Source: Enterobacter asburiae
GTDB lineage: Bacteria > Pseudomonadota > Gammaproteobacteria > Enterobacterales > Enterobacteriaceae
Length of the DNA: 64,000 bases
Assembly: GCF_021440515.1 (NCBI RefSeq)
Contig: NZ_JAKCMV010000043.1
Location: 18,140-82,139 of the forward strand
Direction: 5' to 3'
In this document: positions 16,317 to 25,050 of the stretch, one piece after another
How positions within the stretch are numbered: position 1 is the stretch's first letter
Layout of the letters: the number at the start of each line of letters is the position of its first letter
Translations under genes and position numbers: made by a program
The notes under the pieces: generated by a model
What the model was told of the DNA's origin: nothing
Databases searched by the model: none
The model's input: the letters and a program-made list of their open reading frames with translations, nothing else

Positions 16317-16958
16317 TTGGCTATACATATTGGGAAATTTGCAATGGCTCTGGGGGCGCTGCTGGTCAGCGGCCAGCTGTTCGCCCACTCGCACGGTCAC
16401 CAGATGACCGAGGCCGAGCAGAAAGCGGCGAACGGTGTATTTGAAGATAAGGACGTCAAGGATCGAAAACTGTCCGACTGGGACGGGACCTGGCAGTCGG
16501 TCTACCCGTTCCTGGTCGACGGCGCGCTGGATCCGGTGTTCAAAAAGAAAGCCGAAAAGGACACTAGCAAGACGTTTGACGAGGTGAAGGCCTATTACCG
16601 CACCGGTTACGCCACCGACGTTGATTCCATCGGCATTGAAAACAGCGTGATGGAGTTCCACAAAGGCAAGGCGGTAAGCAGCTGCCGGTATGATTACAGC
16701 GGCTATAAGATCCTGACCTACGCGTCGGGCAAGAAGGGCGTTCGCTACCTGTTTGAGTGTAAAGACGCCAGCAGCACGGCGCCGAAATTTGTGCAGTTCA
16801 GCGACCATATCATCGGGCCAAAAGCCTCATCCCATTTCCACATCTTTATGGGCAACACCTCCCACGAGGCGCTGCTGAAAGAGATGGATAACTGGCCGAC
16901 CTATTATCCGAACGAGATGTTTAAAGAGCAGGTGGTGGAGGAGATGTTGCACCACTAA
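16317..16958 (+). CDS. zinT: ZinT, periplasmic zinc-binding protein, TTG start
   Basis: A 213-residue ZinT/YodA orthologue. Signal peptide (about 1-23, [13 protein letters not shown]), then a His-rich metal segment [19 protein letters not shown] and the conserved core [63 protein letters not shown] and [20 protein letters not shown], which includes the zinc-binding histidines. It delivers zinc, probably to ZnuA, when zinc is scarce. The start is read as TTG at 16317, giving [13 protein letters not shown], which aligns with E. coli MAIRLYKLAVALG; the next ATG at 16344 would cut into the signal peptide. Confidence 0.92.
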   Translation: MAIHIGKFAMALGALLVSGQLFAHSHGHQMTEAEQKAANGVFEDKDVKDRKLSDWDGTWQSVYPFLVDGALDPVFKKKAEKDTSKTFDEVKAYYRTGYATDVDSIGIENSVMEFHKGKAVSSCRYDYSGYKILTYASGKKGVRYLFECKDASSTAPKFVQFSDHIIGPKASSHFHIFMGNTSHEALLKEMDNWPTYYPNEMFKEQVVEEMLHH

Positions 16959-16970
16959 GCGGTTACGTTT

Positions 16971-17060
16971 GCCGGGTGGCGCTGCGCTTACCCGGCCTAC
17001 GTTGGCTAAATACGATACGATTAGGGTTTTGTAGGTCGGGTAAGCGTAGCGCCACCCGAC
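16971..17060. repeat. Pair of inverted REP units (BIME)
   Basis: GCCGGGTGGCGCTGCGCTTA continuing to CGGCCTAC (16971-17000) faces an inverted copy GTAGGTCGGGTAAGCGTAGC to CCCGAC (17031-17060). They lie between convergent zinT and ydeE; the second unit is read through as the last codons of ydeE. Confidence 0.85.
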
Positions 17061-18238
17061 ACGCTGTAGCTATTCTTGACGCTCATCCCGCGCAAAATCA
17101 TCAGCCACGCCACCACAATGGCCGCCATCATGATGGCAAACAGCGACCAGTGCGGCAGGTGGGTCAGGATAATCCCGGTGATCATCGGGTTTGCGGCGGC
17201 ACCCAGCCAGCCCAGCGCCTGCGCGGAGAAATAGCTCGCTTTCATCCCCGGCGGGGCGATGTTATCGATCAGCATGTACTCACCCGGCGCGTAAATAATC
17301 TCCCCGAGGGTAAAGATCGCGGCGGCGATCCCCCAGTAGACCAGGTTCTCACCGGACACCATAAATCCGCCTAAGCCAATAATGAAAAACAGGGTTGCCG
17401 CCGTCATCAGCGGGCGAATGTTGGTGGCTGAGATCTTGCGTCCGAGGACGTATTGCAGCGTCACCACCACGGCGGCGTTGACCGGAAGCACCACGGCGAC
17501 CACCTTCTGCGCGAAATCGCTGTCGGCGTTTGCGGCCAGCACGTACTGGGAAATACAGGTGGCAAACGATCCCCCAACGTAGGAGGCGAGCAGGCCCGAC
17601 AGCGTATACCAGAACAGCGCCCGGTCTTTCAGCAGGATCGACGGTTGCCACGGAGCCGCTTGCTCTGCGCTATCAGCGGCAACGCTTTTTTGTACATAAA
17701 ACTGGATAAACACCAGCGGCAGCGCGGCGCAGACGGCCGCCAGCCAGAACGGCAGTTGCAGGCTGTACATCACCAGCCAGGTGCCGATCGGCGGGCCGAC
17801 GGTCCAGCCGATATTCAGGAAGCTGTAGTTCAGCGAGAAGACGCGCGCCTTTTCGCTCGACGTTAATACGTCAGAGAACCAGGCCTTCAGCACGGTGGAA
17901 AAGACGGAGTAGGCGCAGTTAATCAGCGAGAAGAACAGCACTACCAGGGTGACGTTATCCACCAGCGGGATCGCCGCGAAGCCCAGAATAAAGGCCGCGA
18001 TGGCGATCAGCATGTAGCGCTTTTTATCGAACTTGTCGGCGAGAATGCCAAATCCCAGGCTAAACACCACGCCAACGGTCAGCGCGATCGTCAGGGCATA
18101 ACCGATATTCTCAACGCTCATGCTATAGACGCGCGTTAAATAGATGGTCATAAACGGCAGCGTGGCCCCGCGACCAATGGTTAATAACAATGACGATGCC
18201 AGCAGCGCCGCGGTTGAGCGCCTGGGAGAGGGTTTCAT
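17021..18238 (-). CDS. ydeE: YdeE, MFS efflux transporter
   Basis: A 405-residue, twelve-helix major facilitator protein closely following E. coli YdeE (RRSTAALLASSLLLTIGRGATLPFMTIYLTR, GFGILADKFDKKRYML, IIYAPGEYMLIDNIAPPGMKASYFSAQALGWLGAAANP), which exports dipeptides in E. coli. Oddity: the last codons, encoding SGGATLTRPTKP, and the stop come from a REP unit, so the native C terminus was probably replaced or extended by the repeat. Order relative to eamA and mar is as in E. coli. Confidence 0.93.
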   Translation of the reverse strand: MKPSPRRSTAALLASSLLLTIGRGATLPFMTIYLTRVYSMSVENIGYALTIALTVGVVFSLGFGILADKFDKKRYMLIAIAAFILGFAAIPLVDNVTLVVLFFSLINCAYSVFSTVLKAWFSDVLTSSEKARVFSLNYSFLNIGWTVGPPIGTWLVMYSLQLPFWLAAVCAALPLVFIQFYVQKSVAADSAEQAAPWQPSILLKDRALFWYTLSGLLASYVGGSFATCISQYVLAANADSDFAQKVVAVVLPVNAAVVVTLQYVLGRKISATNIRPLMTAATLFFIIGLGGFMVSGENLVYWGIAAAIFTLGEIIYAPGEYMLIDNIAPPGMKASYFSAQALGWLGAAANPMITGIILTHLPHWSLFAIMMAAIVVAWLMILRGMSVKNSYSVSGGATLTRPTKP

Positions 18239-18421
18239 AATGGTATCCGACGAATGCTCAGTAATTTTTTGTCATGTCTTATCAGGATTATCACGCCATA
18301 CGCGTCTTGTATAGCACCTGGTTTATCCGTAAGTGCTTCGCCTGACTGCCAAAATTAATGATCTATTCGCGGCGCTATTATTTCTGTTACCTTGAAGTGT
18401 TTACAATTTTTTAATAATTAA

Positions 18422-18429
18422 GGGCAGGG
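18422..18429 (+). other. KOPS octamer pointing toward dif
   Basis: GGGCAGGG matches the FtsK-orienting sequence GGGNAGGG on the + strand, left of dif, and so points to dif. It overlaps the eamA ribosome site. Confidence 0.75.
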
Positions 18430-18430
18430 T

Positions 18431-19330
18431 ATGACGCGTAAAGACGGACTGCTGGCGCTGCTGGTGGTCATAGTATGGGGACTGAATTTTGTGGTCATCA
18501 AAATGGGCCTGCACAATATGCCGCCGCTGATGCTGGCAGGTCTGCGTTTTATGCTGGTGGCCTTCCCGGCGCTGTTTTTTATCGCCCGTCCGAAGATCCC
18601 GTTTCGTCTGCTGCTGGGCTATGGCCTGACCATCAGCTTCGGCCAGTTCGCCTTTCTGTTTTGCGCGATTAAATTTGGCATGCCGGCCGGGCTGGCGTCG
18701 CTGGTATTGCAGGCCCAGGCCTTCTTTACCATTATTCTCGGCGCGTTTGTCTTTGGCGAACGCTTGCAGGGCAAACAGCTGGCGGGAATTACGCTTGCGG
18801 TATTTGGCGTGCTGGTTCTGGTGGAGGCCAGCCTTAACGGGCAGCACGTGGCGCTGCTCGGCTTTATGCTGACCCTGGCGGCGGGGCTGAGCTGGGCCTG
18901 CGGCAACATCTTCAACAAGCTGATTATGCAGCACGAAGCCCGCCCTGCGGTGATGTCGCTGGTGGTCTGGAGCGCGCTGATCCCCATCGTGCCGTTTATG
19001 GTGGCCTCGCTGATATTCGACGGCCCGGCGCTGATGGTGCAAAGCCTGGTGAATATCGACCTGACAACTATTCTGTCGCTGGTTTACCTGGCGTTTGTCG
19101 CCACGATTGTGGGCTACGGGATCTGGGGCTCGCTGCTCGGGCGCTACGAAACCTGGCGCGTGGCGCCGCTCTCGCTGCTGGTTCCGGTGGTCGGGATTGC
19201 CAGTGCGGCGCTGCTGCTGGGGGAAACCTTAAGCGTGTTGCAGATGCTGGGCGCGGTGCTGATCATGGCCGGGCTGTATATCAACGTGTTTGGGTTACGC
19301 TTTCGCCGGACGGCGCAGGTGAGAAACTAA
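18431..19330 (+). CDS. eamA: EamA (YdeD), cysteine/O-acetylserine exporter
   Basis: A 299-residue DMT transporter with ten helices in two EamA repeats, nearly superimposable on E. coli EamA/YdeD (MTRKDGLLALLVVIVWGLNFVVIKMGLHNMPPLMLAGLRFMLVAFPA; second half GYGIWGSLLGRYETWRVAPLSLLVPVVGIASAALLLGE). In E. coli it exports cysteine-pathway metabolites. GGCAGGG upstream of the ATG serves as ribosome site and is also part of a KOPS octamer. Convergent with marB. Confidence 0.95.
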   Translation: MTRKDGLLALLVVIVWGLNFVVIKMGLHNMPPLMLAGLRFMLVAFPALFFIARPKIPFRLLLGYGLTISFGQFAFLFCAIKFGMPAGLASLVLQAQAFFTIILGAFVFGERLQGKQLAGITLAVFGVLVLVEASLNGQHVALLGFMLTLAAGLSWACGNIFNKLIMQHEARPAVMSLVVWSALIPIVPFMVASLIFDGPALMVQSLVNIDLTTILSLVYLAFVATIVGYGIWGSLLGRYETWRVAPLSLLVPVVGIASAALLLGETLSVLQMLGAVLIMAGLYINVFGLRFRRTAQVRN

Positions 19331-19333
19331 AGC

Positions 19334-19359
19334 TAAAAAAAGCCCCGCATCCGCGGGGC
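19334..19359 (-). terminator. Terminator of marRAB
   Basis: Read leftward, GCCCCGC-GGAT-GCGGGGC is followed by seven Ts. The rightward reading lacks a T run, so it serves marRAB; the stem may still help end eamA transcripts. Confidence 0.85.
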
Positions 19360-19368
19360 AAAAACGAA

Positions 19369-19584
19369 TCACAGGTCGTGGTTGTAATACGGCACGCCTA
19401 ATTCGTCGGATTTGTCGCTGCCAGCACCCATGTGGTTAAAATCAAAGGGGGTCTGGTTGTTTGCAGAGGGCAGGATCATCGCGTCGCGATTGTTCTGCTG
19501 CGCTGCAACGGGAGTTTGCTCCGCAAAAGTCTGGCCGGAGACCAGCACCAGTAAGGTGAGGGCGGCGGAGGCGATAAATTTCAT
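19369..19584 (-). CDS. marB: MarB, small periplasmic protein of the mar operon
   Basis: A 71-residue exported protein with a signal peptide (MKFIASAALTLLVLVSGQTFA) and the C-terminal MarB pattern NNQTPFDFNHMGAGSDKSDELGVPYYNHDL. In E. coli MarB lowers mar operon transcription from the periplasm by an unclear route. Third gene of marRAB, 32 bases after marA, ending at a strong terminator. Confidence 0.93.
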   Translation of the reverse strand: MKFIASAALTLLVLVSGQTFAEQTPVAAQQNNRDAMILPSANNQTPFDFNHMGAGSDKSDELGVPYYNHDL

Positions 19585-19616
19585 GATTTCCTCGGTTACG
19601 TCTGTACAGGCGATGA

Positions 19617-20003
19617 TTAACTACAGTGTTTTAACGGATAAAGGTATCGGGATTCGCCAGGCATACTGGTAATGCGATACTTATGCGGCGGCACGTCGAA
19701 ATAGTTTTTGAACGTGCGGGTAAGGGTCTGTTGCGATTCAAACCCGTAGCGCTCCGCCAGATAAAGGATCGGTTCATTACTTTCTTTGAGCTTCTGGGCA
19801 ATTTCCGTCAGCTTACGGCTGCGAATATATTGACCTAATGAATGACCGGTCTCTTTTTTGAACATCCGTTGCAGGTGCCATTTTGAGTAACCTGAACGCT
19901 CAGACACCTTTTCAAGGGAGAGCGGCGATTCCAGGTTATCTTCGATCCAGTCCAAAATGCTATGAATGGTGATAGCGTCAGTATTGCGTCTGGACATCGT
20001 CAT
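19617..20003 (-). CDS. marA: MarA, AraC-type activator of multidrug resistance genes
   Basis: A 128-residue AraC-family activator nearly identical to E. coli MarA. It is only a double helix-turn-helix ([58 protein letters not shown]). It binds marboxes at many promoters, raising AcrAB-TolC and lowering OmpF. The start [10 protein letters not shown] is used as in E. coli; MSRR two codons later is equally possible. It follows marR by 12 bases and probably activates its own operon through the marbox at 20530-20549. Confidence 0.96.
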   Translation of the reverse strand: MTMSRRNTDAITIHSILDWIEDNLESPLSLEKVSERSGYSKWHLQRMFKKETGHSLGQYIRSRKLTEIAQKLKESNEPILYLAERYGFESQQTLTRTFKNYFDVPPHKYRITSMPGESRYLYPLKHCS

Positions 20004-20015
20004 ACCTCTTTCTGT

Positions 20016-20450
20016 TTACGGCAGTATTTTCTTAAGCAAAAGCTCAAGCGTTGCCACTTCATCTGCCGTTAAGTTTTTTGTTAGTTCCTGGTGCAGTGTT
20101 TGTCCTACTAATTGGTGACATTGCTCGCACATCGCCGCGCCGTCGCTGGTGAGTTGCACCAGTACGCCGCGTTTGTCGTTAGGGTTTGGACTTCTTTCAA
20201 TCCAACCTTTGCAGACGAGGCGATCCAACATGCGCGTCAGGGCGCCGAGATCGACAGAAAGGACCTTTTTCAGCTCAACGGGGGTGATACACACTTCGCA
20301 GCGAATGGAACACAGCACTTTGAACTGTGTTGCGGTGATATCAAGCGGAGACAGGTAGTCGTTAAGCAGCCGGTCTTTTTTCTGGTTAACCATATGAATA
20401 AGACGACCCAGTGGGATGATGTCGTTAAAGAGATCACTGGTGTTTTTCAC
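20016..20450 (-). CDS. marR: MarR, repressor of the mar operon, GTG start
   Basis: A 144-residue winged-helix repressor almost identical to E. coli MarR (STSDLF-type opening, LGRLIHMVNQKKDRLLNDYLSPLDITATQFKVLCSIRCEVCITPVELKKVLSVDLGALTRMLDRLVCKGWIERSPNPNDKRGVLV). It binds marO and is released by salicylate and copper-driven oxidation of a cysteine; that cysteine lies in the SDGAAMCEQCHQL segment. The GTG at 20450 is chosen, as in E. coli; the ATG at 20480 would start inside the operator. Confidence 0.95.
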   Translation of the reverse strand: MKNTSDLFNDIIPLGRLIHMVNQKKDRLLNDYLSPLDITATQFKVLCSIRCEVCITPVELKKVLSVDLGALTRMLDRLVCKGWIERSPNPNDKRGVLVQLTSDGAAMCEQCHQLVGQTLHQELTKNLTADEVATLELLLKKILP

Positions 20451-20506
20451 AATGGTTGCCCTGGCAAGTAGTTTAGTCACGGCAGATATTATTGCTCAGG
20501 CAAGTA
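20450..20506 (-). promoter_or_regulatory. marO operator, MarR sites I and II
   Basis: Read leftward, TACTTGCCTGAGCAATAATAT (complement of 20486-20506, site I) and TACTTGCCAGGGCAACCATTG (complement of 20450-20470, site II) match the two MarR-binding repeats of E. coli marO. Site I overlaps the -10 region and site II reaches the marR GTG start, so MarR would block both transcription and ribosome access. Confidence 0.9.
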
Positions 20507-20514
20507 TAAGTCAA
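20486..20514 (-). promoter_or_regulatory. marRAB promoter
   Basis: Read leftward, -35 TTGACT (complement of 20509-20514) and -10 TAATAT (complement of 20486-20491) are 17 bp apart, as in E. coli marRAB. Confidence 0.88.
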
Positions 20515-20529
20515 CTGAATGACTCAGCC

Positions 20530-20549
20530 GATGCCACGAATTGCTAAAA
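20530..20549 (-). promoter_or_regulatory. marbox (MarA/SoxS/Rob site)
   Basis: Read leftward, TTTTAGCAATTCGTGGCATC matches the E. coli mar marbox TTTAGCAAAACGTGGCATC closely. It lies just upstream of the marRAB -35 element, the position from which MarA activates its own operon. Confidence 0.88.
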
Positions 20550-20706
20550 CGTTTCATGAACTTTTTTTTGCAGCTTTCAAATCAGAAACATAACGAACCG
20601 TTATCGTACCCGGGTGAAAATAATGGTTACGTTGTGTACGTGGCTGAACGGGGCGGTTTGCCCCTATAATTGCGGTGTTGAATATGGATAAGGACAACGA
20701 GGCACT

Positions 20707-21372
20707 ATGTTGGATTTGATTAAAGCCATTAGTCTGGGTCTGGTGGTGCTGCTGCCGCTGGCAAACCCGCTAACCACGGTGGCGCTGTTTTTAGGGCTGG
20801 CAGGGAACATGAACAGCCAGGAGCGCAATCAGCAGTCGATGATGGCCTCCGTCTATGTTTTTGCCATCATGATGGTGGCCTATTACGCCGGACAGGTGGT
20901 GATGAACACCTTCGGGATTTCGATTCCGGGCCTGCGTATCGCGGGCGGGCTGATCGTGGCGTTTATCGGTTTCCGGATGCTATTCCCGGCGCAAAAGGCG
21001 CATGAATCGCCGGAGGCCAAAAGCAAGTCCGAAGAACTGGAAACAGAGCCCTCCGCCAATATCGCCTTTGTGCCTTTAGCCATGCCGAGCACGGCGGGGC
21101 CGGGGACCATTGCGATGATCATCAGTTCCGCCTCCACGGTGCGCGACGGCTCGACCTTCCCGGACTGGGTGATTACGGTGGCGCCGCCGATTATCTTTGC
21201 GCTCATCGCGCTGATCGTCTGGGGTTCGCTGCGCAGTTCTGGCGCGATTATGCGCTGGGTGGGCAAGGGCGGTATCGAAGCGATCTCCCGCCTGATGGGG
21301 TTCTTACTGGTCTGTATGGGCGTGCAGTTTATTATTAACGGCGTGCTGGAAATTATTAAGACCTACCATTGA
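20707..21372 (+). CDS. marC: MarC, inner-membrane protein
   Basis: A 221-residue MarC-family membrane protein with about six helices, nearly identical to E. coli MarC ([92 protein letters not shown]). It is divergent from marRAB but does not confer multidrug resistance in E. coli; its role is unknown. The gene is followed by a REP pair and the convergent sotB. Confidence 0.94.
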   Translation: MLDLIKAISLGLVVLLPLANPLTTVALFLGLAGNMNSQERNQQSMMASVYVFAIMMVAYYAGQVVMNTFGISIPGLRIAGGLIVAFIGFRMLFPAQKAHESPEAKSKSEELETEPSANIAFVPLAMPSTAGPGTIAMIISSASTVRDGSTFPDWVITVAPPIIFALIALIVWGSLRSSGAIMRWVGKGGIEAISRLMGFLLVCMGVQFIINGVLEIIKTYH

Positions 21373-21379
21373 GTGTGTT

Positions 21380-21448
21380 GCCGGGTGGCGCTGCGCTTAC
21401 CCGGCCTACAAAACCCGTAGGCCCGTGCAAGCGTAGCGCCGCCGGGCA
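21380..21448. repeat. Pair of inverted REP units (BIME)
   Basis: GCCGGGTGGCGCTGCGCTTA to GGCCTAC (21380-21409) faces GTAGGCCCGTGCAAGCGTAG to CCGGGC (21417-21448). It fills the gap between convergent marC and sotB. Confidence 0.85.
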
Positions 21449-21465
21449 CATCCCGCACAACAGGG

Positions 21466-22662
21466 TCACCCGTGCTGACTCTGCTCCTCCATCGCTACCG
21501 GCCACTTGCGGAAAATCAGCACCGACCAGATAAAGGCCGCCAGCGCCGGGATCGCCCCGATATAGCCAATCGACGACATAGAAACGTGCAGGCTGATCTG
21601 ATTCCCCACCAGCGCACCCGCGCCAATCCCGATGTTGAATATCCCCGAGAACAGCGCCATTGCCACGTCGGTGGCGTCCGGGGCCAGCGCCAGGACCTTC
21701 ACCTGCATTCCCAGACCGATAATCATGATCGCCACGCCCCAGAAGATGCTCAGCACCGCCAGGTGCATTTCGCTCCCGGCCGCGGGCATCAGCAGCAGTA
21801 AACAGGCCACCAGCACGCCGATGGCGCTACTGACCAGCAGCGAGGCGTGCTGATTGCCGAGCTTGCCAAACAGCACGCTGCCGATAATGCCCGCACCGCC
21901 CAGCACCAGCAGCAGAACGGTGGCGAAGTTGGCGCTAAACCCGGCGACCGTCTGGACGAAAGGTTCGATATAGCTGTAGGCCGTGTAGTGCGCGGTCACC
22001 ACCACCACGGTAAGCAGATAAATACTCATCAGCGCCGGACGGCGGAACAGCAGCGGCAGGCTTTTAAGCGATCCGGAGTGCTCGCTCGGCAGCTTCGGCA
22101 GCAGCTTCACCAGGCACACCAGCGTAATCAGCGCCCCGGCGCCAATGGAGAAGAAGGTGGTGCGCCAGCCAAAATACTGACCCACCACGCGGCCAATCGG
22201 CAGGCCCAGCACCATCGCCAGCGCCGTGCCGGTGGCAATCAGGCTCAAAGCCTGGGCACGTTTCCCCGCCGGTGCCAGACGAATGGCTAACGAGGCGGTA
22301 ATCGACCAGAACACCGCGTGGGCAAAAGCAATGCCGATACGGCTAATCACCAGCACCGTAAAGTTCCAGGCCATAAACGACAGCACGTGGCTGGCGATAA
22401 ACAGCACGAACAGCCCGATCAGCAGCTTGCGGCGCTCCATCTGGCTGGTCAGCAGCATAAAGGGCAGGGACATCAGTCCCACCACCCAGGCGTAGATGGT
22501 GAGCATGATGCCTACCTGCGCCGTTTCCATATGGAAACTGTCGGCGATGTCAGACAGCAGCCCGACGGGGACAAATTCAGTGGTATTAAAGATAAACGCG
22601 GCAATGGCCAGCGTGACCACCCGTAGCCACGCGACCTTGCGGGAAACAGTGTTTGTTGTCAT
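21466..22662 (-). CDS. sotB: SotB (YdeA), MFS sugar efflux transporter
   Basis: A 398-residue, twelve-helix major facilitator protein closely matching E. coli SotB ([81 protein letters not shown]). SotB exports arabinose, IPTG and related sugars. It lies beyond marC as in E. coli. A KOPS octamer falls within the gene at 22462-22469. Confidence 0.94.
   Translation of the reverse strand: MTTNTVSRKVAWLRVVTLAIAAFIFNTTEFVPVGLLSDIADSFHMETAQVGIMLTIYAWVVGLMSLPFMLLTSQMERRKLLIGLFVLFIASHVLSFMAWNFTVLVISRIGIAFAHAVFWSITASLAIRLAPAGKRAQALSLIATGTALAMVLGLPIGRVVGQYFGWRTTFFSIGAGALITLVCLVKLLPKLPSEHSGSLKSLPLLFRRPALMSIYLLTVVVVTAHYTAYSYIEPFVQTVAGFSANFATVLLLVLGGAGIIGSVLFGKLGNQHASLLVSSAIGVLVACLLLLMPAAGSEMHLAVLSIFWGVAIMIIGLGMQVKVLALAPDATDVAMALFSGIFNIGIGAGALVGNQISLHVSMSSIGYIGAIPALAAFIWSVLIFRKWPVAMEEQSQHG
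22462..22469 (+). other. KOPS octamer pointing toward dif
   Basis: GGGCAGGG matches GGGNAGGG on the + strand, left of dif; within sotB. Confidence 0.75.
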
Positions 22663-22838
22663 AGGAACGTCAGGGATTCGTTGCTTGAAAGATGAGAAGG
22701 CGATCTTAAAGCGTTAAACGGCTAAAACTCAATCATTATGTGATGCAGATCTCATTATTTACCTTATGCCAGCGGTAGCGGTGAGCCATTTTTTCCTTGA
22801 ATATAAAGGACAACAAAAAATTAACAGGCGACAGGACA

Positions 22839-23627
22839 ATGCAGGAGATTGATTTTTATCTGGTTGATGCGTTCAGCGACACCTCGTTTGGCGGTAACCC
22901 GGCGGCGGTCTGCCCGCTTAAAGCGTGGCTGCCGGACGAGACGCTGCTCAAGATGGCGCAGCAGCATAACCAGTCGGAAACCGCGTTCTTTGTCTGCCAC
23001 AAGGGCGGCATCGAGCTGCGCTGGTTTACCACGCTGACGGAGGTCAATCTGTGCGGTCACGCCACGCTTGCCACGGCATACGTTCTGTTTAACGAGCTGG
23101 GCTACCCGGACTCGCGCATCCATTTTGAAACCGCCTCCGGCACGTTAACGGTTACACGCGAGGGGGAGTGGATGACGCTCGACTTCCCGGCCTGCCCAAC
23201 CGAGGAACAGACCCCGCCGCCGGAGATGCTCGCGGCGCTGGGCGTTAATGAGTATGTCGACGCCCGTAAAGGCCGTGCCTGGGTGGTGGTGCTGGACAAT
23301 CAGCAGCAGGTTGAAGCCATAAGCCCCACTATCTCGGCGATGACGCCGGGCGAGCATAAAGTCGCAGTAACCGCGCGGGGCGACAACGGTTACGATTTCG
23401 TCAGCCGCTTCTTCTCGCCGGGCGTGGCCGTCTGGGAAGATCCGGTGACCGGGTCTTCGCACACCATGCTGATCCCGTACTGGAGCGAAAAGCTGAATAA
23501 AACCGCGCTCTTTGCCCGCCAGGTTTCCGCACGCGGCGGCGACGTACGCTGCGAAGTCAAAGGCAATCGCGTGCTGATGAGCGGCAAGGCGTCGCTCTAT
23601 CTAAAAGGAAGCGTATTTCTGCGCTAA
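22839..23627 (+). CDS. PhzF-family isomerase-like protein, first of a tandem pair
   Basis: A 262-residue PhzF-family protein (diaminopimelate-epimerase fold, two similar halves). The conserved opening is DFYLVDAFSDTSFGGNPAAVCPL, and the catalytic glutamate is Glu47 in HNQSETAFFV; the second-half motif DPVTGSSHTMLIPYW follows. Substrate unknown. The ATG at 22839 follows ACAGGA and matches the start of the next gene, so the in-frame ATG at 22797 is not used. A closely similar copy begins 28 bases downstream. Confidence 0.88.
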   Translation: MQEIDFYLVDAFSDTSFGGNPAAVCPLKAWLPDETLLKMAQQHNQSETAFFVCHKGGIELRWFTTLTEVNLCGHATLATAYVLFNELGYPDSRIHFETASGTLTVTREGEWMTLDFPACPTEEQTPPPEMLAALGVNEYVDARKGRAWVVVLDNQQQVEAISPTISAMTPGEHKVAVTARGDNGYDFVSRFFSPGVAVWEDPVTGSSHTMLIPYWSEKLNKTALFARQVSARGGDVRCEVKGNRVLMSGKASLYLKGSVFLR

Positions 23628-23654
23628 GGCGTTTTAACAACAGGGGAAGAGATA

Positions 23655-24446
23655 ATGCAGGAAATTGATTTTTATCTGGTCGATGCCTTCAGCGATAAAA
23701 ACTTCGGCGGTAACGCGGCGGCGGTCTGTCCGCTCGAAGAGTGGCTGCCGGACGACACGCTGCTCAAAATGGCGCAGCAGCACAACCAGTCAGAAACCGC
23801 GTTCTTCGTGCGCACGGACGAGGGCTTTGAGCTGCGCTGGTTCACCACGCTCTATGAGATCAACCTGTGCGGACACGCGACCCTCGCGGCGGCGCACGTT
23901 ATCTTTGAATATCTCGACTATCCGCACACGGAAATTGTCTTCTCAACGCGCTTTGTCGGCGATCTGACGGTCAAGCGCAGCGGCGACTGGCTGACCTTAA
24001 ACTTCCCGGCGTGGTCTACCGAGCCGGTAGATAATCCTCCTGAGCTGATGCTTAGCGCGCTGGGCATCACCCAGGCCAAAGAGGTGCGCGTCGGGCGCGA
24101 CTACCTGGTGGTGCTGGAGAGCCAGCAGCAGGTGGAAGCCCTGAAACCGGAAACGTCGGCGATGATCCCGCTGGAGAAAATGGTCTGCGTGACGGCGCCC
24201 GGCGAGCAGTATGATTTCGTCAGCCGCTTTTTCTGCCCGGGGGAAGGCGTGCCGGAGGATCCGGTGACCGGCTCCACCCACAGCATGTTAATCCCTTACT
24301 GGAGCGAAAAGCTCGGCAAAACGCAGCTCAGCGCCCGCCAGGTATCGTACCGCGGCGGCGATCTGCGCTGCGAGCTGAAGGGCGATCGGGTGCTGATTGG
24401 CGGTCAGGCAACGCTTTACCTGAAAGGTAAAATTTACCTGCGCTGA
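23655..24446 (+). CDS. PhzF-family isomerase-like protein, second of a tandem pair
   Basis: A 263-residue PhzF-family paralogue of the preceding gene, sharing the opening MQEIDFYLVDAFSD, HNQSETAFFV (catalytic Glu47) and PVTGSTHSMLIPYWSEKL, with a more diverged middle. The pair is probably co-transcribed and arose by tandem duplication with later divergence, so the substrates may differ. A GGTGGCGGGT-CAA-ACCCGTCACC hairpin without a T run follows at 24458-24480. Confidence 0.88.
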   Translation: MQEIDFYLVDAFSDKNFGGNAAAVCPLEEWLPDDTLLKMAQQHNQSETAFFVRTDEGFELRWFTTLYEINLCGHATLAAAHVIFEYLDYPHTEIVFSTRFVGDLTVKRSGDWLTLNFPAWSTEPVDNPPELMLSALGITQAKEVRVGRDYLVVLESQQQVEALKPETSAMIPLEKMVCVTAPGEQYDFVSRFFCPGEGVPEDPVTGSTHSMLIPYWSEKLGKTQLSARQVSYRGGDLRCELKGDRVLIGGQATLYLKGKIYLR

Positions 24447-24567
24447 GAAGGGCAAACGGTGGCGGGTCAAACCCGTCACCGGGCTTTAGGGTTCTATAAG
24501 TTAATACTATGAACGCCCCGCGCGCGGCTGCGTTATAACCTTGAATTAAAAAGACAAGGAGCCCGCC

Positions 24568-25050
24568 ATGTATTCCATTTCCTCTGCATCTGCACGCCAT
24601 CCCGATATCCTGAATCTGATTGCGGCGCTTGACCGCTACCAGAGCGAGCTTTACCCGGCCGAAAGTAACCATCTGCTCGATCTCAGCGAGCTGGCGCAGG
24701 AAACGCTGATCCTGATGATTATCCGCGATCCGCAGCTGAACGCGGTGGGGTGCGGCGCGGTGGTGCTTAACGGCGACGGAACGGGCGAAATGAAGCGGGT
24801 CTATATCGATCCGGCCCATCGCGGCCAGCATCTTGGCGAAAAGCTGCTGGCGGCGCTGGAAGATGAAGCCCTGAGCCAGAACTGCCATACCCTGCGCCTG
24901 GAAACGGGCATCAAACAGCACGCCGCCGTGCGTCTTTACGAACGCTGCGGCTACGAGACTCGCCCGGCCTTTGCCCCTTACGCGGAGGATCCGTTAAGCC
25001 TGTTTATGGAGAAGGCGCTGGTGGCTGACGTTCGTTTAGCAGCGCTATAA
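24568..25050 (+). CDS. GNAT-family acetyltransferase
   Basis: A 160-residue GNAT protein. The acetyl-CoA-binding segment is [27 protein letters not shown] (motif A, RGQHLG), followed by [27 protein letters not shown]. Small, cytoplasmic, substrate unknown. An AAGGAG ribosome site precedes the ATG. Its 3' end overlaps the convergent ptrR gene by 47 bases. Confidence 0.87.
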   Translation: MYSISSASARHPDILNLIAALDRYQSELYPAESNHLLDLSELAQETLILMIIRDPQLNAVGCGAVVLNGDGTGEMKRVYIDPAHRGQHLGEKLLAALEDEALSQNCHTLRLETGIKQHAAVRLYERCGYETRPAFAPYAEDPLSLFMEKALVADVRLAAL

